The notes: generated by a model from the letters alone, not told the origin. A stretch of 41,794 nt of DNA from an uncultured beta proteobacterium (GCA_903845345.1 CAIMXF010000292.1:1-41794), one strand, 5' to 3'; shown: positions 20,140 through 28,547, counted from the first letter of the stretch. Translations and numbers: made by a program.

Positions 20140-20750
20140 TGCCCGATGCCGTGGAAGCCGGGGAACGGCGCGACGCCGATCAGCGGCTGGTGCAGGTGCA
20201 GCGCGAACAGCATCCAGGCCAGCACGCCCACGACGACCACGATCGCGCTGCGGCCGCGCTCGGCGGGCGCGATCGTCGGCTCGGTTCCCGCGCGGCGGCG
20301 CTGGCGGGCGGCGCGGAAGTCGAGCACCGCCCACGCCAGGAAGCTGCCGAACAGCACGACGTCGGCCAGCGTGCCGTTGGCCAGCAGGTGTCCCGCGGCC
20401 CAGCACTTCACGCCCAGGATCATCGGATCCTTCACGCGCGCCTTGATGCCGTTGGCGGGCACGAACGCCGCGGTGAGGAGGATGAACGCGATCAGCGTCA
20501 GCAGCGCCGCGAGGTCGTGCGTCCAGCGCGGCGGCGACCACAGGATGTCCGGCTGCTGGCGCGCCTGCCCGAAGCCGTAGCAGATCAGCACGAAGCCGAC
20601 GACCGAGATCATCGAGACGAGGCCCTTCCAGGCGCCCGGGCCGCGCGCGGCGATGAAATCGGTTCGCCGGCGGTCGGCGACGATGCGCACCGAGTGGATG
20701 CCGAGGAACAGGACGAGTCCGAGGATGAGCATGATCATGGCTGCGATCAT
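20136..20750 (-). CDS. NnrU family membrane protein
   Basis: A 204-aa integral membrane protein of the NnrU group. It has an N-terminal helix ILGLVLFLGIHSVRI, conserved HDLAALLTLIAFILLTAAFVP and the KDPMILGVKCWAAGHLLANGTLADVVLFGSFLAWAV core (key residues His in AAGHLLANG). NnrU was first linked to nitrite/NO metabolism, but most homologues are of unknown role. The ATG at 20750 or at 20738 could be used. It is divergent from the MaoC-like gene, 62 bases apart. Confidence 0.88.
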   Translation of the reverse strand: MIAAMIMLILGLVLFLGIHSVRIVADRRRTDFIAARGPGAWKGLVSMISVVGFVLICYGFGQARQQPDILWSPPRWTHDLAALLTLIAFILLTAAFVPANGIKARVKDPMILGVKCWAAGHLLANGTLADVVLFGSFLAWAVLDFRAARQRRRAGTEPTIAPAERGRSAIVVVVGVLAWMLFALHLHQPLIGVAPFPGFHGIGH

Positions 20751-20812
20751 GATGCCGTCGAGGCGGTGGCGCTATCCTCGTTGCCACCACTGTTTGAAGG
20801 AAGACCGCCGAC

Positions 20813-21298
20813 ATGGACACGACGCCCGTCCCCGCCAAGCGCTACTGCTGGGAAGACTTCCCGGTCGGCCACGTGATGGCCCTCGGCAGCACCACCGTCC
20901 GGCGCGAGGCCACGCTGGAGTTCGCGCGCCAGTTCGATCCGCAGCCCTTCCACCTGGATGACGCGGCCGCCGAGGCCTCGTTGTTCAAGAAGCTGTCGGC
21001 CAGCGGCTGGCACACCTGTGCGATGACGATGCGCCTGATGTGCGACGGCTACCTGAACGACTCTTCCAGCCTCGGCTCCCCCGGCATCGACGAGCTGCGC
21101 TGGCTCAAGCCGGTCTATCCGGGCGACACCCTCTCGGCCGAGATGACCGTGCTGGAGTCGCGCGTGATGAACAGCAAGCCGCACGTCGGGCTGGTGCTGT
21201 CGCGCTGGCGCGTCTTCAACCAGGACGGCGCCGACGTGATGACGATGCAGGGCTGGGGCATGTTCGGGCTGCGACACCCGGCGCCGCGGGAAGGGTGA
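20813..21298 (+). CDS. MaoC-like (hot-dog fold) dehydratase
   Basis: A 161-aa single hot-dog protein: YCWEDFPVGHVMALGSTTVRREATLEFARQFDPQPFHLDDAAA carries the hydratase motif with Asp (FDPQPFH) and His. Next are KKLSASGWHTCAMTMRL and DELRWLKPVYPGDTL. It probably hydrates enoyl-CoA or acts on a related acyl thioester; fadH is about 1.8 kb upstream but separated by opposite-strand genes. GAAGG is 8 bases before the ATG. No clear terminator follows before the GlcNAc promoter region. Confidence 0.88.
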   Translation: MDTTPVPAKRYCWEDFPVGHVMALGSTTVRREATLEFARQFDPQPFHLDDAAAEASLFKKLSASGWHTCAMTMRLMCDGYLNDSSSLGSPGIDELRWLKPVYPGDTLSAEMTVLESRVMNSKPHVGLVLSRWRVFNQDGADVMTMQGWGMFGLRHPAPREG

Positions 21299-21337
21299 GT
21301 GGGTGGCTTGGGAACCAGTGTCGAGCAGCCGGGCGTA

Positions 21338-21360
21338 ATTGGTATTACGACTGGTTCATG
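21338..21360 (+). promoter_or_regulatory. upstream TGGT-N8-TGGT element (site A) of the nag operon
   Basis: Two TGGT words at 21340 and 21352 (12 apart) with GTAAT-TGGT-ATTAC, an inverted repeat, over the first. It resembles the other GntR-type sites in this window but with one extra spacer base, and lies about 160 bases before nagK. It could be an auxiliary operator. Confidence 0.4.
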
Positions 21361-21460
21361 TCCGGAGATGTCAATGCTGTCAGCAATGTACGGGTTTCTT
21401 CCTAGAATTCACGAGTGAAATTCGGTACCCGGCCGGGCATTTCGCACAGCCGGGCGTTCG

Positions 21461-21497
21461 TTGACAGCGGTCCATCATGGTACTATAGTGGTATCAC
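21461..21497 (+). promoter_or_regulatory. sigma-70 promoter of the nag operon overlapped by operator site B
   Basis: TTGACA (21461-21466), a 17-base spacer and TATAGT (21484-21489) form a near-consensus promoter. The element TGGT-ACTATAG-TGGT-ATCAC (21478-21497) covers the -10 box, so a bound repressor would block RNA polymerase. The predicted transcription start (about 21496) is only about six bases before the nagK ATG. Confidence 0.8.
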
Positions 21498-21501
21498 ATT
21501 T

Positions 21502-22419
21502 ATGAGCCACACCTGTTATCACCCCGCCTTTGAACAGGCCGACATCCGCTACGCCCTGGGCGTGGACGGGGGCGGCACGGGCACCCGCGTCCGCCTCTGG
21601 ACGAGCAGCGGCGCGTTGGTCGGCCACGGCGAATCCGGCCCGTCGGCGCTCGCGCAAGGCATCGACCAGGCGTGGAAGCACATCGGCCAGGCGGTGGAAC
21701 GCGCGTTCGCGTCGGCCGGACTGTCGACGCCGGTTCCGAACCACTGCGTGCTGGGCCTGGGCCTGGCAGGGGCCGTGGCGCCGCACCTGGCCGCCGCGTT
21801 CTTCCGCGCGGCCCCTGAGTACGCGCTGATCGTGCTGGAGACCGATTCGCGCACCGCGCTGATGGGCGCCCATGCCGGCCGGCCGGGCGCCATCGTCGCC
21901 GTGGGCACCGGCGCGGTCGGCGAGGCGCTGCATGCCGACGGCCGCCGCGTGGCGGTCAGCGGCTGGGGCTTTCCGGTGGGCGACGAAGGTTCGGGCGCCT
22001 GGCTGGGGCTGCGCGCGATGCAGATCGCCCACCGCGCGCTCGACGGCCGCGCCGCTGCCGGCACGCTGGCGCAAGCCGTGTGGCGCCAGGTCAGCGACCG
22101 TCGCGACGCGCTGCTGGAATGGTGCTCCTCGGCGCGCCAGCACGAATACGCTCAACTCGCGCCCCTCGTCTTCGAGTGCGCGGACACCGACGCCGCGGCC
22201 CAGTCGCTGGTGCGGGACATCGGACAGGAAATCGAAGACATGGCGCTCGCGCTCGACCCGGGGCTGCAGCTGCCCATCGTGATTCTCGGCAGCATCGGCC
22301 TGCGCATGGCCGGCCGCCTGCCACCCGCGCTGCGCTCGCGGCTCGTCGAGCCCGCCGGCGATGCGGTCGACGGCGCCCATCGCCTGGTGCGCCAGCAGAT
22401 GAAGGAAGCGGTCGCATGA
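21502..22419 (+). CDS. nagK: N-acetylglucosamine kinase, BadF/BadG/BcrA/BcrD family
   Basis: A 305-aa sugar kinase of the BadF type. It shows the phosphate-1 loop YALGVDGGGTGTRVRLW (about 17-33), ETDSRTALMGAH, the phosphate-2 loop AIVAVGTGAVGEAL and GWGFPVGDEGSGAWLGLRAM. It phosphorylates GlcNAc at C6 in the cytoplasm, feeding NagA. The ATG at 21502 is the only start that keeps the kinase motif. It has no Shine-Dalgarno sequence and lies about 13 bases after the -10 box, so the message is leaderless or nearly so. It is the first gene of the GlcNAc operon. Confidence 0.9.
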   Translation: MSHTCYHPAFEQADIRYALGVDGGGTGTRVRLWTSSGALVGHGESGPSALAQGIDQAWKHIGQAVERAFASAGLSTPVPNHCVLGLGLAGAVAPHLAAAFFRAAPEYALIVLETDSRTALMGAHAGRPGAIVAVGTGAVGEALHADGRRVAVSGWGFPVGDEGSGAWLGLRAMQIAHRALDGRAAAGTLAQAVWRQVSDRRDALLEWCSSARQHEYAQLAPLVFECADTDAAAQSLVRDIGQEIEDMALALDPGLQLPIVILGSIGLRMAGRLPPALRSRLVEPAGDAVDGAHRLVRQQMKEAVA

Positions 22420-22514
22420 GCGCCGCCCGCAGGACGGAGAGTTTCCTGATCCGCGCCGCCCGGCCGCCAGCAGTCGCGCGCCTCGCCGTGCGCAGGACGG
22501 AGATTCCCCGATGA
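22416..22514 (+). CDS. possible 32-aa linking ORF between nagK and nagA
   Basis: ATG at 22416 overlaps the nagK stop (ATGA) and the TGA at 22512-22514 overlaps the nagA start (GATGA). The frame thus fills the 91-base gap exactly, starts MSAARRTES and contains a duplicated RRTE. It could serve translational coupling. It may also be a chance result of a local duplication; the peptide itself resembles nothing I know. Confidence 0.3.
   Translation: MSAARRTESFLIRAARPPAVARLAVRRTEIPR
22428..22503 (+). repeat. 13-nt direct repeat containing the nagA ribosome-binding site
   Basis: CGCAGGACGGAGA occurs at 22428-22440 and again at 22491-22503, 63 bases apart (21 codons). The second copy is the Shine-Dalgarno region of nagA (GGAG 8-9 bases before ATG). 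The words ATGAGCG and CCCGC also recur at both ends, suggesting a tandem duplication of the gene start. Confidence 0.6.
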
Positions 22515-23644
22515 GCGTTTCCCGCCAGCAGCTGAGCGGCAACGTCCTGACGCCGCAGGGCTTCATCAGCGGCAAGTTGACGATCGTCGATGGCCTCATC
22601 GCCGCCATCGAGGGCCAACCGATCAGCGAAGGCCAGGCGCGGGTGTCGGCCGAACCGCTGATCCTGCCGGGCTTCATCGACCTGCACGTGCACGGCGGCG
22701 GCGGCTTCGACACGATGGAAGGCGGCAGCGCCGTCGCCGAGATCGCGCGCGTGCATGCGCGCCACGGCACCACGTCGATGCTCGCCACCACGATGACGGC
22801 GCCGATGGCCGACATCGGCAAGGCGATGGCCGCGCTGGCCGACGCCTGCCGCACGCATCGCCGCGGCGGCGCGCACGTGATGGGCGTGCACCTGGAAGGT
22901 CCGTACATCAACCCGGGCGCGCTCGGCGCGCAGCCCGATTTCGCGCGGCCCGCGTCGGTCGACGAGGTCAAGGCGCTGCACGCGATCGCCCCGATCCGCC
23001 TGATCACGATGGCGCCCGAGCTGCCCGGCAATCTCGACCTGATCGCGCCGCTGCGCGCGGCCGGCTTCCACGTGCAGATCGGCCACACGGCCGGCACCTA
23101 CGAGGACGGCGTCGCCGCCCTGCAGCGCGGGGCCACCGGCTTCACGCACCTGTTCAACGCGATGAGCAAGTTCCACCATCGCGAACCCGGCATCGCCGGC
23201 GCGGCGCTGGCGCATGCCGAGTTCGCCGAGATCATCCCCGACCTGCTGCACGTGCACCCGGGTGCGATCCGTGCCGCGCTGCGCGCGATCCCCTGCCTGT
23301 ACTGCGTCACCGATTCCACCGCCGCGGCGGGCATGCCCGATGGCGACTACAACCTCGGCAGCCACCGCGTCACCAAGTGCCTGGGCGGCGTGCGCCTGGC
23401 CGACGGCACGCTGGCCGGCAGCACGTTGACGATGGACCAGGCGTTGCGCAATCTCGTCGGCCTGGGCCTGAGCCTGGACGACGCCTCGCGCCGGGTGGCC
23501 ACCAATGCCGCCGACTTCCTCGGCCTGGCCGATCGCGGACGCCTGCTCCTGGGCGCGCGCGCCGACATCGCGGTGCTCGACGCCGATCTGCAACTGACCC
23601 AAGTGATCGTAGAAGGAGATGCCATTGAGCTCACGGATGTTTGA
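22511..23644 (+). CDS. nagA: N-acetylglucosamine-6-phosphate deacetylase
   Basis: A 377-aa amidohydrolase that removes acetate from GlcNAc-6-P to give GlcN-6-P. Metal and catalytic residues seen: HVHGGGG (His59, His61), HLEGPYINPGALGAQ (Glu129), QIGHTAG (His192), THLFNAMS (His213) and VTDSTAAAGMPDG (Asp268, the catalytic acid). Length is typical. The ATG at 22511 is spaced correctly from GGACGGAG. It overlaps the next gene by 20 bases. Confidence 0.96.
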   Translation: MSVSRQQLSGNVLTPQGFISGKLTIVDGLIAAIEGQPISEGQARVSAEPLILPGFIDLHVHGGGGFDTMEGGSAVAEIARVHARHGTTSMLATTMTAPMADIGKAMAALADACRTHRRGGAHVMGVHLEGPYINPGALGAQPDFARPASVDEVKALHAIAPIRLITMAPELPGNLDLIAPLRAAGFHVQIGHTAGTYEDGVAALQRGATGFTHLFNAMSKFHHREPGIAGAALAHAEFAEIIPDLLHVHPGAIRAALRAIPCLYCVTDSTAAAGMPDGDYNLGSHRVTKCLGGVRLADGTLAGSTLTMDQALRNLVGLGLSLDDASRRVATNAADFLGLADRGRLLLGARADIAVLDADLQLTQVIVEGDAIELTDV

Positions 23645-24647
23645 CGAAGCGCGCGAAGCCCCGGCGGCCGTGGCTCGTCTGATGGCGGCCGACCTTGCCG
23701 CCTATGTCTCGCTCGGCGAGCAGCTCCGTGCCGATCCGCCGCGATCGGCCCTGACGGTGGCGCGCGGCAGCTCCGATCACGCCGCGCATTACATGGCCTA
23801 CCTCGTGATGGCGCGCCTCGGCCGCCTCGTGACGTCGCTGCCGATGTCGCTGGTCACGCTGTACCAGTCGCAGCTCGATTGCAACGGCCTGGTGTCCTGG
23901 GGCTTCTCGCAATCGGGCCAGAGCCCCGACCTGATCGCGCCGACGCGCTTCTTCCGCGCCGGCGGCGCGCGCACCGTGGCCGTGGTCAACGACGCCGGCT
24001 CGCCGCTGGCCGAGGCCGCGCAGTGGGTGCTGCCGCTGCACGCCGGCGCCGAGACCAGCGTGGCCGCGACCAAGAGCTACATCGCGCAGCTCGTCGCGGG
24101 CGCGCGCATCGTCGCGCACTGGCAGGACGACAAGCCGCTGCTGGCCGCGCTCGAGACGCTGCCGGAAGTGCTGGAGCGCGCCGCGTACGCCGACTGGTCG
24201 CCGCTGGTCGAGGCGCTGGTGCATGCGGACAAGCTGTTCGTGATCGGCCGCGGCACCAGCCTGGCGATCGCGATGGAAGCCGCGCTGAAGTTCAAGGAAG
24301 TCTGCGGCATCCAGGCCGAGGCGTTCTCCGGCGCCGAGGTCAAGCACGGCCCGATGGCGCTGGTCGAGGAAGGCTATCCGCTGCTGATCTTCGCCCCGCG
24401 CGGCCCGGCCCAGGCCGGCCTGCTCGCGCTGGCCGAGGAGATGCGCCGCCGCGGCGCGCGCGTGCTGGTCGCCGCGCCCGTGGGCACGCCGGGCGCCGAG
24501 CTGCCTCTGGTGGCCGCGGGCCACGAGGACCTCGACCCGATCTCGGCGATCCAGAGCTACTACCTGGCCGTCGAAGCCCTCGCGCGTGCGAAGGGGCTCG
24601 ATCCGGACAAGCCGCGTCACCTGAACAAGGTCACGCTGACCCATTGA
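23625..24647 (+). CDS. nagB-II: SIS-domain glucosamine-6-phosphate deaminase (NagB-II type)
   Basis: A 340-aa protein with two SIS domains, like the isomerase half of GlmS. Motifs: LTVARGSSDHAAHYMAYL, FSQSGQSPDLI, AATKSYIAQLVAG, LFVIGRGTSLAIAMEAALKFKEVCGIQAEAFSGAEVKHGPMALV (key residues Gly-Arg-Gly and Glu in LKFKE) and the C-terminal NKVTLTH. It converts GlcN-6-P to fructose-6-P and ammonia, replacing the unrelated NagB-I. Start: AGAAGGAG (23611-23618) is ideally spaced from TTG at 23625, giving SSRMFDEAREAP; ATG at 23619 is too close and ATG at 23637 is somewhat far. It overlaps nagA, and its stop overlaps the next start. Confidence 0.92.
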   Translation: MSSRMFDEAREAPAAVARLMAADLAAYVSLGEQLRADPPRSALTVARGSSDHAAHYMAYLVMARLGRLVTSLPMSLVTLYQSQLDCNGLVSWGFSQSGQSPDLIAPTRFFRAGGARTVAVVNDAGSPLAEAAQWVLPLHAGAETSVAATKSYIAQLVAGARIVAHWQDDKPLLAALETLPEVLERAAYADWSPLVEALVHADKLFVIGRGTSLAIAMEAALKFKEVCGIQAEAFSGAEVKHGPMALVEEGYPLLIFAPRGPAQAGLLALAEEMRRRGARVLVAAPVGTPGAELPLVAAGHEDLDPISAIQSYYLAVEALARAKGLDPDKPRHLNKVTLTH

Positions 24648-26176
24648 TGATGAGTGCCGTGCCCGCGTTCCACCCTGGCCATCTCGTCATGGTCGACATC
24701 CCGGGCACCTCGCTCGACCCCGCGACCGCCGAGTTCCTGCGCCGCCATCACGTGCGCGCCATCTGCCTGTTCCGCCGCAACCTCGGCACCGAGGACGAGA
24801 TCCGCAAGCTCACGTCCGACCTGCGCGAGATCATGGGCCCGAGCTGCCTGATCGGCATCGACCAGGAGGGCGGCTCCACCGTCCGCGCGACGTTCCTGCC
24901 GCAGGCCCCCGCCGCGATGGCGCTCGGCGCGATCGACGACGAGGCGCTGTGCGAGGAGGTCGGCGCCACGGTGGCGCGCGGCCTGCGCAGCCTGGGCATC
25001 AACTGGAACTTCGCGCCGGTCCTCGACGTGAACAACAACCCCGGCAACCCGGTGATCGCGGAGCGCAGCTTCGGCGAGGATCCGGATGCCGTCGCGCGCC
25101 TGGCCGGCGCGTGGATGCGCGGCTCGCTGCGCGAAGGCGTGGCCTGCTGCGTGAAGCATTTCCCCGGCCACGGCGACACCGCTACCGACTCGCACCACGC
25201 GCTGCCCGTGGTCGACAAGTCGATCGCCCAGCTCGAGGCGCTCGAGCTGCGCCCGTTCCGCGCGCTGGCCCACGCCCACGGCCACACGCCCGCGGCGCCG
25301 GCGGTGATGACCGCGCACATCGTCTATCCGCAGATCGACCCCAAGCATCCGGCCACGCTGTCGCGCCCGGTGCTCACGGGCCTGCTGCGCGAGAACATCG
25401 GCTACGACGGCGTCGTCATCACCGACGCGCTGATGATGAAGGCCGTCCACGACAGGTACGGCCACGCGCTGGGCGCCGTCATGGCGCTGCAGGCCGGTGC
25501 CGACATGCCGCTCGCACAAGGCAGCCTCGAGGAGCAGGCCGCCGCCATCCGCGCGATCGAGGCCGCGTTGCAGGAAGGCCAGCTGCTGCCTGCCGACGTG
25601 AAGCGTTCCGAGGCGCGCCTGGCCGACCTCGCCGCGCAATACCCGGTCGCGCCGCGCGCGTACGACGCCGCGCAGCGTGCGGCCGACGACGCGCTGATGC
25701 GCGCGGCCTGGGCGCGCGGCCTGACCGCATTCGACGGCGCCGGCAGGAAGGCCGCGCCACCCCCGCTGGCCACGCCGATCCGCGTGGTCACGCAGGACTC
25801 CGTCGCCTGCGACGGCGTGTCCGAGGAAGGTCTGCCGGCCGAACGCGTCGCCGAGCTGTTCGCGGCCTTCGGCGACGTGCAGTTCGTGCGCGTGGGCGAC
25901 CTGCGCGACGTCGACGCCACCACGTTCCCGACCGACGGCCGCTTCAACATCCTCGTGTCCAACCACCGCACGCGCTTCGGCGCGGGCGCGGCGACGGCGC
26001 GTCCGGACCTGCACCTCGCGCTGTGGAATCCGTTCCAGCTGTTCGACATCGCGGCCCCGTCGGTCGTCACCTGGGGCTACGCCGACGGCGCGCTCGAAGC
26101 CGCGCGGGCCTGGCTCGAAGGCCGCGCGCAGGCGATCGCGAAGTCTCCGGTGAAGCTCTCTCCGCGCGCGGCGTGA
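24647..26176 (+). CDS. nagZ: GH3 beta-N-acetylhexosaminidase (NagZ-like, with C-terminal domain)
   Basis: A 509-aa glycoside hydrolase family 3 protein. It has IDQEGG, the NagZ signature KHFPGHGDTATDSH (Lys170-His171, Asp181 and acid/base His183) and nucleophile Asp260 in VVITDALMM. No signal peptide is present, so it is cytoplasmic. Proteobacterial NagZ has about 340 residues; here another 160 residues follow, as in two-domain GH3 enzymes of other bacteria. It should release GlcNAc from imported chito-oligosaccharides or from peptidoglycan fragments. It starts with ATG at 24647, overlapping the previous stop by one base. Confidence 0.92.
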   Translation: MMSAVPAFHPGHLVMVDIPGTSLDPATAEFLRRHHVRAICLFRRNLGTEDEIRKLTSDLREIMGPSCLIGIDQEGGSTVRATFLPQAPAAMALGAIDDEALCEEVGATVARGLRSLGINWNFAPVLDVNNNPGNPVIAERSFGEDPDAVARLAGAWMRGSLREGVACCVKHFPGHGDTATDSHHALPVVDKSIAQLEALELRPFRALAHAHGHTPAAPAVMTAHIVYPQIDPKHPATLSRPVLTGLLRENIGYDGVVITDALMMKAVHDRYGHALGAVMALQAGADMPLAQGSLEEQAAAIRAIEAALQEGQLLPADVKRSEARLADLAAQYPVAPRAYDAAQRAADDALMRAAWARGLTAFDGAGRKAAPPPLATPIRVVTQDSVACDGVSEEGLPAERVAELFAAFGDVQFVRVGDLRDVDATTFPTDGRFNILVSNHRTRFGAGAATARPDLHLALWNPFQLFDIAAPSVVTWGYADGALEAARAWLEGRAQAIAKSPVKLSPRAA

Positions 26177-26242
26177 GCGCGGGCAGACTGTCTCTCGCCC
26201 GTGTCCTACCGCGCCCCCTCACCGCCAGGAAAGAGACCCCCC

Positions 26243-27580
26243 GTGTCCAGTGAATCCGCCGTGTTGACTTCGCCTTCCGCCGCCGACACGACCGCGGCCT
26301 CCGCACGCCGCTCGCCGCTCACCTGGGTGCCGTCGCTGTACTTCGCGCAGGGCCTGCCGTTCTTCGCGGTGAACCTGATCGCACAGCAGATGTTCGTCAG
26401 CGGCAAGGTGCCCACCGACACCATCACGCACTGGATGGGCATCCTCAGCCTCGCCTGGGGCATCCGCTGGCTGTGGAGCCCGTTCCTCGAGCTCGCGCCG
26501 AGCCAGAAAGGCGTGGTCATCACGTTCCAGTGGCTCGGCTCGCTGGGCCTGGCCGCCGTGGCGTTCGCGACGCACCAGCCGTCGTTCTTCGCGGTCTCCG
26601 TCGCGGCCCTGCTCGCCGTGTCGGTGTTCTCGTCGACGCACGACGTGTCGTCGGACGGCATCTACATGGCGCAGCTGAACAACCGCGAGCAGGCCGAATA
26701 CGCCGGCTGGCAGGGTGCGTTCTTCAACGTCGCGCGCTACGCGTCCGCGGGCGGCCTGCTGATCCTGGCCGGCAACCTCGAGAAGGCGTCCGGCTTCGCC
26801 ACGGCCTGGAGCACGATCTTCGGCATCTGCAGCGTGCTGATGCTCGTGCTGGGCCTGTATCACGTGTGGGCGCTGCCGAAGGCGACCGACGTGCGCACGA
26901 TCAAGCCCACCGCGCAGGACGTCGCGAAGACGCTGTGGCACGTGATCGCCGACTTCCTGAGCAAGCCCGGCGTCTGGCTCGCGATCGTCTTCATCCTGCT
27001 GTTCCGCGCCAGCGAAGGCCAGATCCAGACGATCGGCCCGATCTTCCTGCGCGCCGCCCGCCAGGCCGGCGGCCTGGGCCTGACCACCGATGACGTGGGC
27101 TGGGCCTACGGCACCGCCGGCACGATCGCGTTCATCGTCGGCACGATGGCCGGCGGCTACTTCGCGGCCTGGCTGGGCCTGCGCCGCGCGATGCTGTGGC
27201 TGATCCTCGCGATGAACCTGCCCAGCGTCGCGTTCGTGTTCCTGAGCGTGGCGATGCCCACCAACTTCGCGGTCATCGCTTCCGCACTGAGCCTCGAGAT
27301 GTTCGGCTACGGCTTCGGCTTCGTCGGCGTCATCCTGTACCTGATGCAGGTCGTCGCGCCGGGCAAGTTCCGCACGGCGCACTACTCGATCGGCTCCGGC
27401 GTGATGGGCCTGGGCATGAGCTTCTTCCGCTGGATCAGCGGCGACATCGAGACCGCGCTGGGCTACCGCAACTTCTTCATCTGGGGCCTGCTGTGCGCCG
27501 TTCCCGTGCTGATACTGCTGCGCTTCGTGCCGTTGTCCGCGGCCACGCCGGCCGAGCCGAACCAGCCGATCGAGCCGTGA
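26243..27580 (+). CDS. MFS transporter, AmpG-like sugar permease
   Basis: A 445-aa inner-membrane protein with 12 predicted helices. It resembles AmpG/acetyl-CoA-transporter type MFS proteins: SLYFAQGLPFFAVNLIAQQMF, IRWLWSPFLELAP and the loop SSTHDVSSDGIYMAQLNNREQAEYAGWQ (key residues Asp-Gly-Ile-Tyr). AmpG imports GlcNAc-anhydroMurNAc peptides in enterics; in this locus it more likely imports GlcNAc or chito-oligosaccharides, possibly both. The GTG at 26243 has AGGAAAGAG 7 bases upstream. It overlaps the next gene by four bases. Confidence 0.85.
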   Translation: MSSESAVLTSPSAADTTAASARRSPLTWVPSLYFAQGLPFFAVNLIAQQMFVSGKVPTDTITHWMGILSLAWGIRWLWSPFLELAPSQKGVVITFQWLGSLGLAAVAFATHQPSFFAVSVAALLAVSVFSSTHDVSSDGIYMAQLNNREQAEYAGWQGAFFNVARYASAGGLLILAGNLEKASGFATAWSTIFGICSVLMLVLGLYHVWALPKATDVRTIKPTAQDVAKTLWHVIADFLSKPGVWLAIVFILLFRASEGQIQTIGPIFLRAARQAGGLGLTTDDVGWAYGTAGTIAFIVGTMAGGYFAAWLGLRRAMLWLILAMNLPSVAFVFLSVAMPTNFAVIASALSLEMFGYGFGFVGVILYLMQVVAPGKFRTAHYSIGSGVMGLGMSFFRWISGDIETALGYRNFFIWGLLCAVPVLILLRFVPLSAATPAEPNQPIEP

Positions 27581-28530
27581 GCCGCCCGCCGATCTCGTTG
27601 CGCGCCCTTGCCCGCGCGATCGCCGCGGCCTCGTGCGTCGCGGCGGCCGCCGGCTGCGTCGTCGTCAACGCGGGTGTCGCGGCCACGCCCGCCAACCTGT
27701 TCTTCGACGACTTCTCGTATGCCGCGCCCGGCGAGCTGGCCGCCGGCGGCTGGCAGCTTCGCGACGGCGTCGGCCATCCGGGCCTGCCCGGCGGCCGCTT
27801 CAGCGCCCGGGCGATCACGCTGCTCGACGATCCGGCGCAGCCCGGCAACCGCGTGCTGCGCATGACCGCCCGCACCGACGGCACCGGCCCCGGCACCGTG
27901 CAGGCGCAGCTGTGCCACCAGCGCAAGTACCTGCAGGGCACCTACGCCGCGCGCATCCGCTTCAGCGACGCACCGCGTTCGGGCGCCGGTGGCGATCCGG
28001 TGATCGAGTCGTTCTACGCGGTGGCGCCGCTCGCGCATCCGTTCGATCCCGACTTCAGCGAGCTCGACTGGGAGTACCTGCCCAACGGCGGCTGGGGCTC
28101 GGACAAGACGCGGCTGTACGGCGTGTCGTGGCAGACGGTGCAGATCGATCCGTGGGAGGCGCACAACTCGGCGCACGAGGAGTTCGGCTCGTTCGACGGC
28201 TGGCACACGCTGCTGATGCAGGTGACCAAGGGCGCGGTGCACGAGTTCGTCGACGGCCGCGAGGTGGCGGTGCACGACGGCCGCAACGTGCCGGTCTCGC
28301 CGATGACGATCTCGTTCAACCTGTGGTTCGCCGTCGGCGGCACGCTGCCCACCGGCGGCGCGCCGCGCGTCTACGACGAGGACATCGACTGGGTGTTCCA
28401 GGCCAAGGACCAGGTGCTGAGCCCGGCCGATGTCGATGCCCAGGTGCGCGCGCTGCGCGCCGAACATGTGACTCGAACGGACACCGTGCCCGCGCCCGAT
28501 CCGCCGTTGCAGCAGCGCTGCGACATCTAG
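27577..28530 (+). CDS. GH16-like lipoprotein
   Basis: A 317-aa protein beginning at GTG (GTGA overlap with the MFS stop). The N-terminus has a signal peptide ending in a lipobox (AAAG-C27). The body is a concanavalin-like fold with SELDWEYLPNGGW, matching the GH16 catalytic pattern E-x-D-x-E (Glu162, Asp164, Glu166), and later VKGAV-type strands and SFNLWFAVGG. GH16 enzymes cut beta-glucans, galactans and related polymers; I cannot tell the substrate. As the last gene of the GlcNAc operon it may cut a surface glycan before uptake. Confidence 0.8.
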   Translation: MSRPPISLRALARAIAAASCVAAAAGCVVVNAGVAATPANLFFDDFSYAAPGELAAGGWQLRDGVGHPGLPGGRFSARAITLLDDPAQPGNRVLRMTARTDGTGPGTVQAQLCHQRKYLQGTYAARIRFSDAPRSGAGGDPVIESFYAVAPLAHPFDPDFSELDWEYLPNGGWGSDKTRLYGVSWQTVQIDPWEAHNSAHEEFGSFDGWHTLLMQVTKGAVHEFVDGREVAVHDGRNVPVSPMTISFNLWFAVGGTLPTGGAPRVYDEDIDWVFQAKDQVLSPADVDAQVRALRAEHVTRTDTVPAPDPPLQQRCDI

Positions 28531-28547
28531 CTCCGGCACGAATGAAG

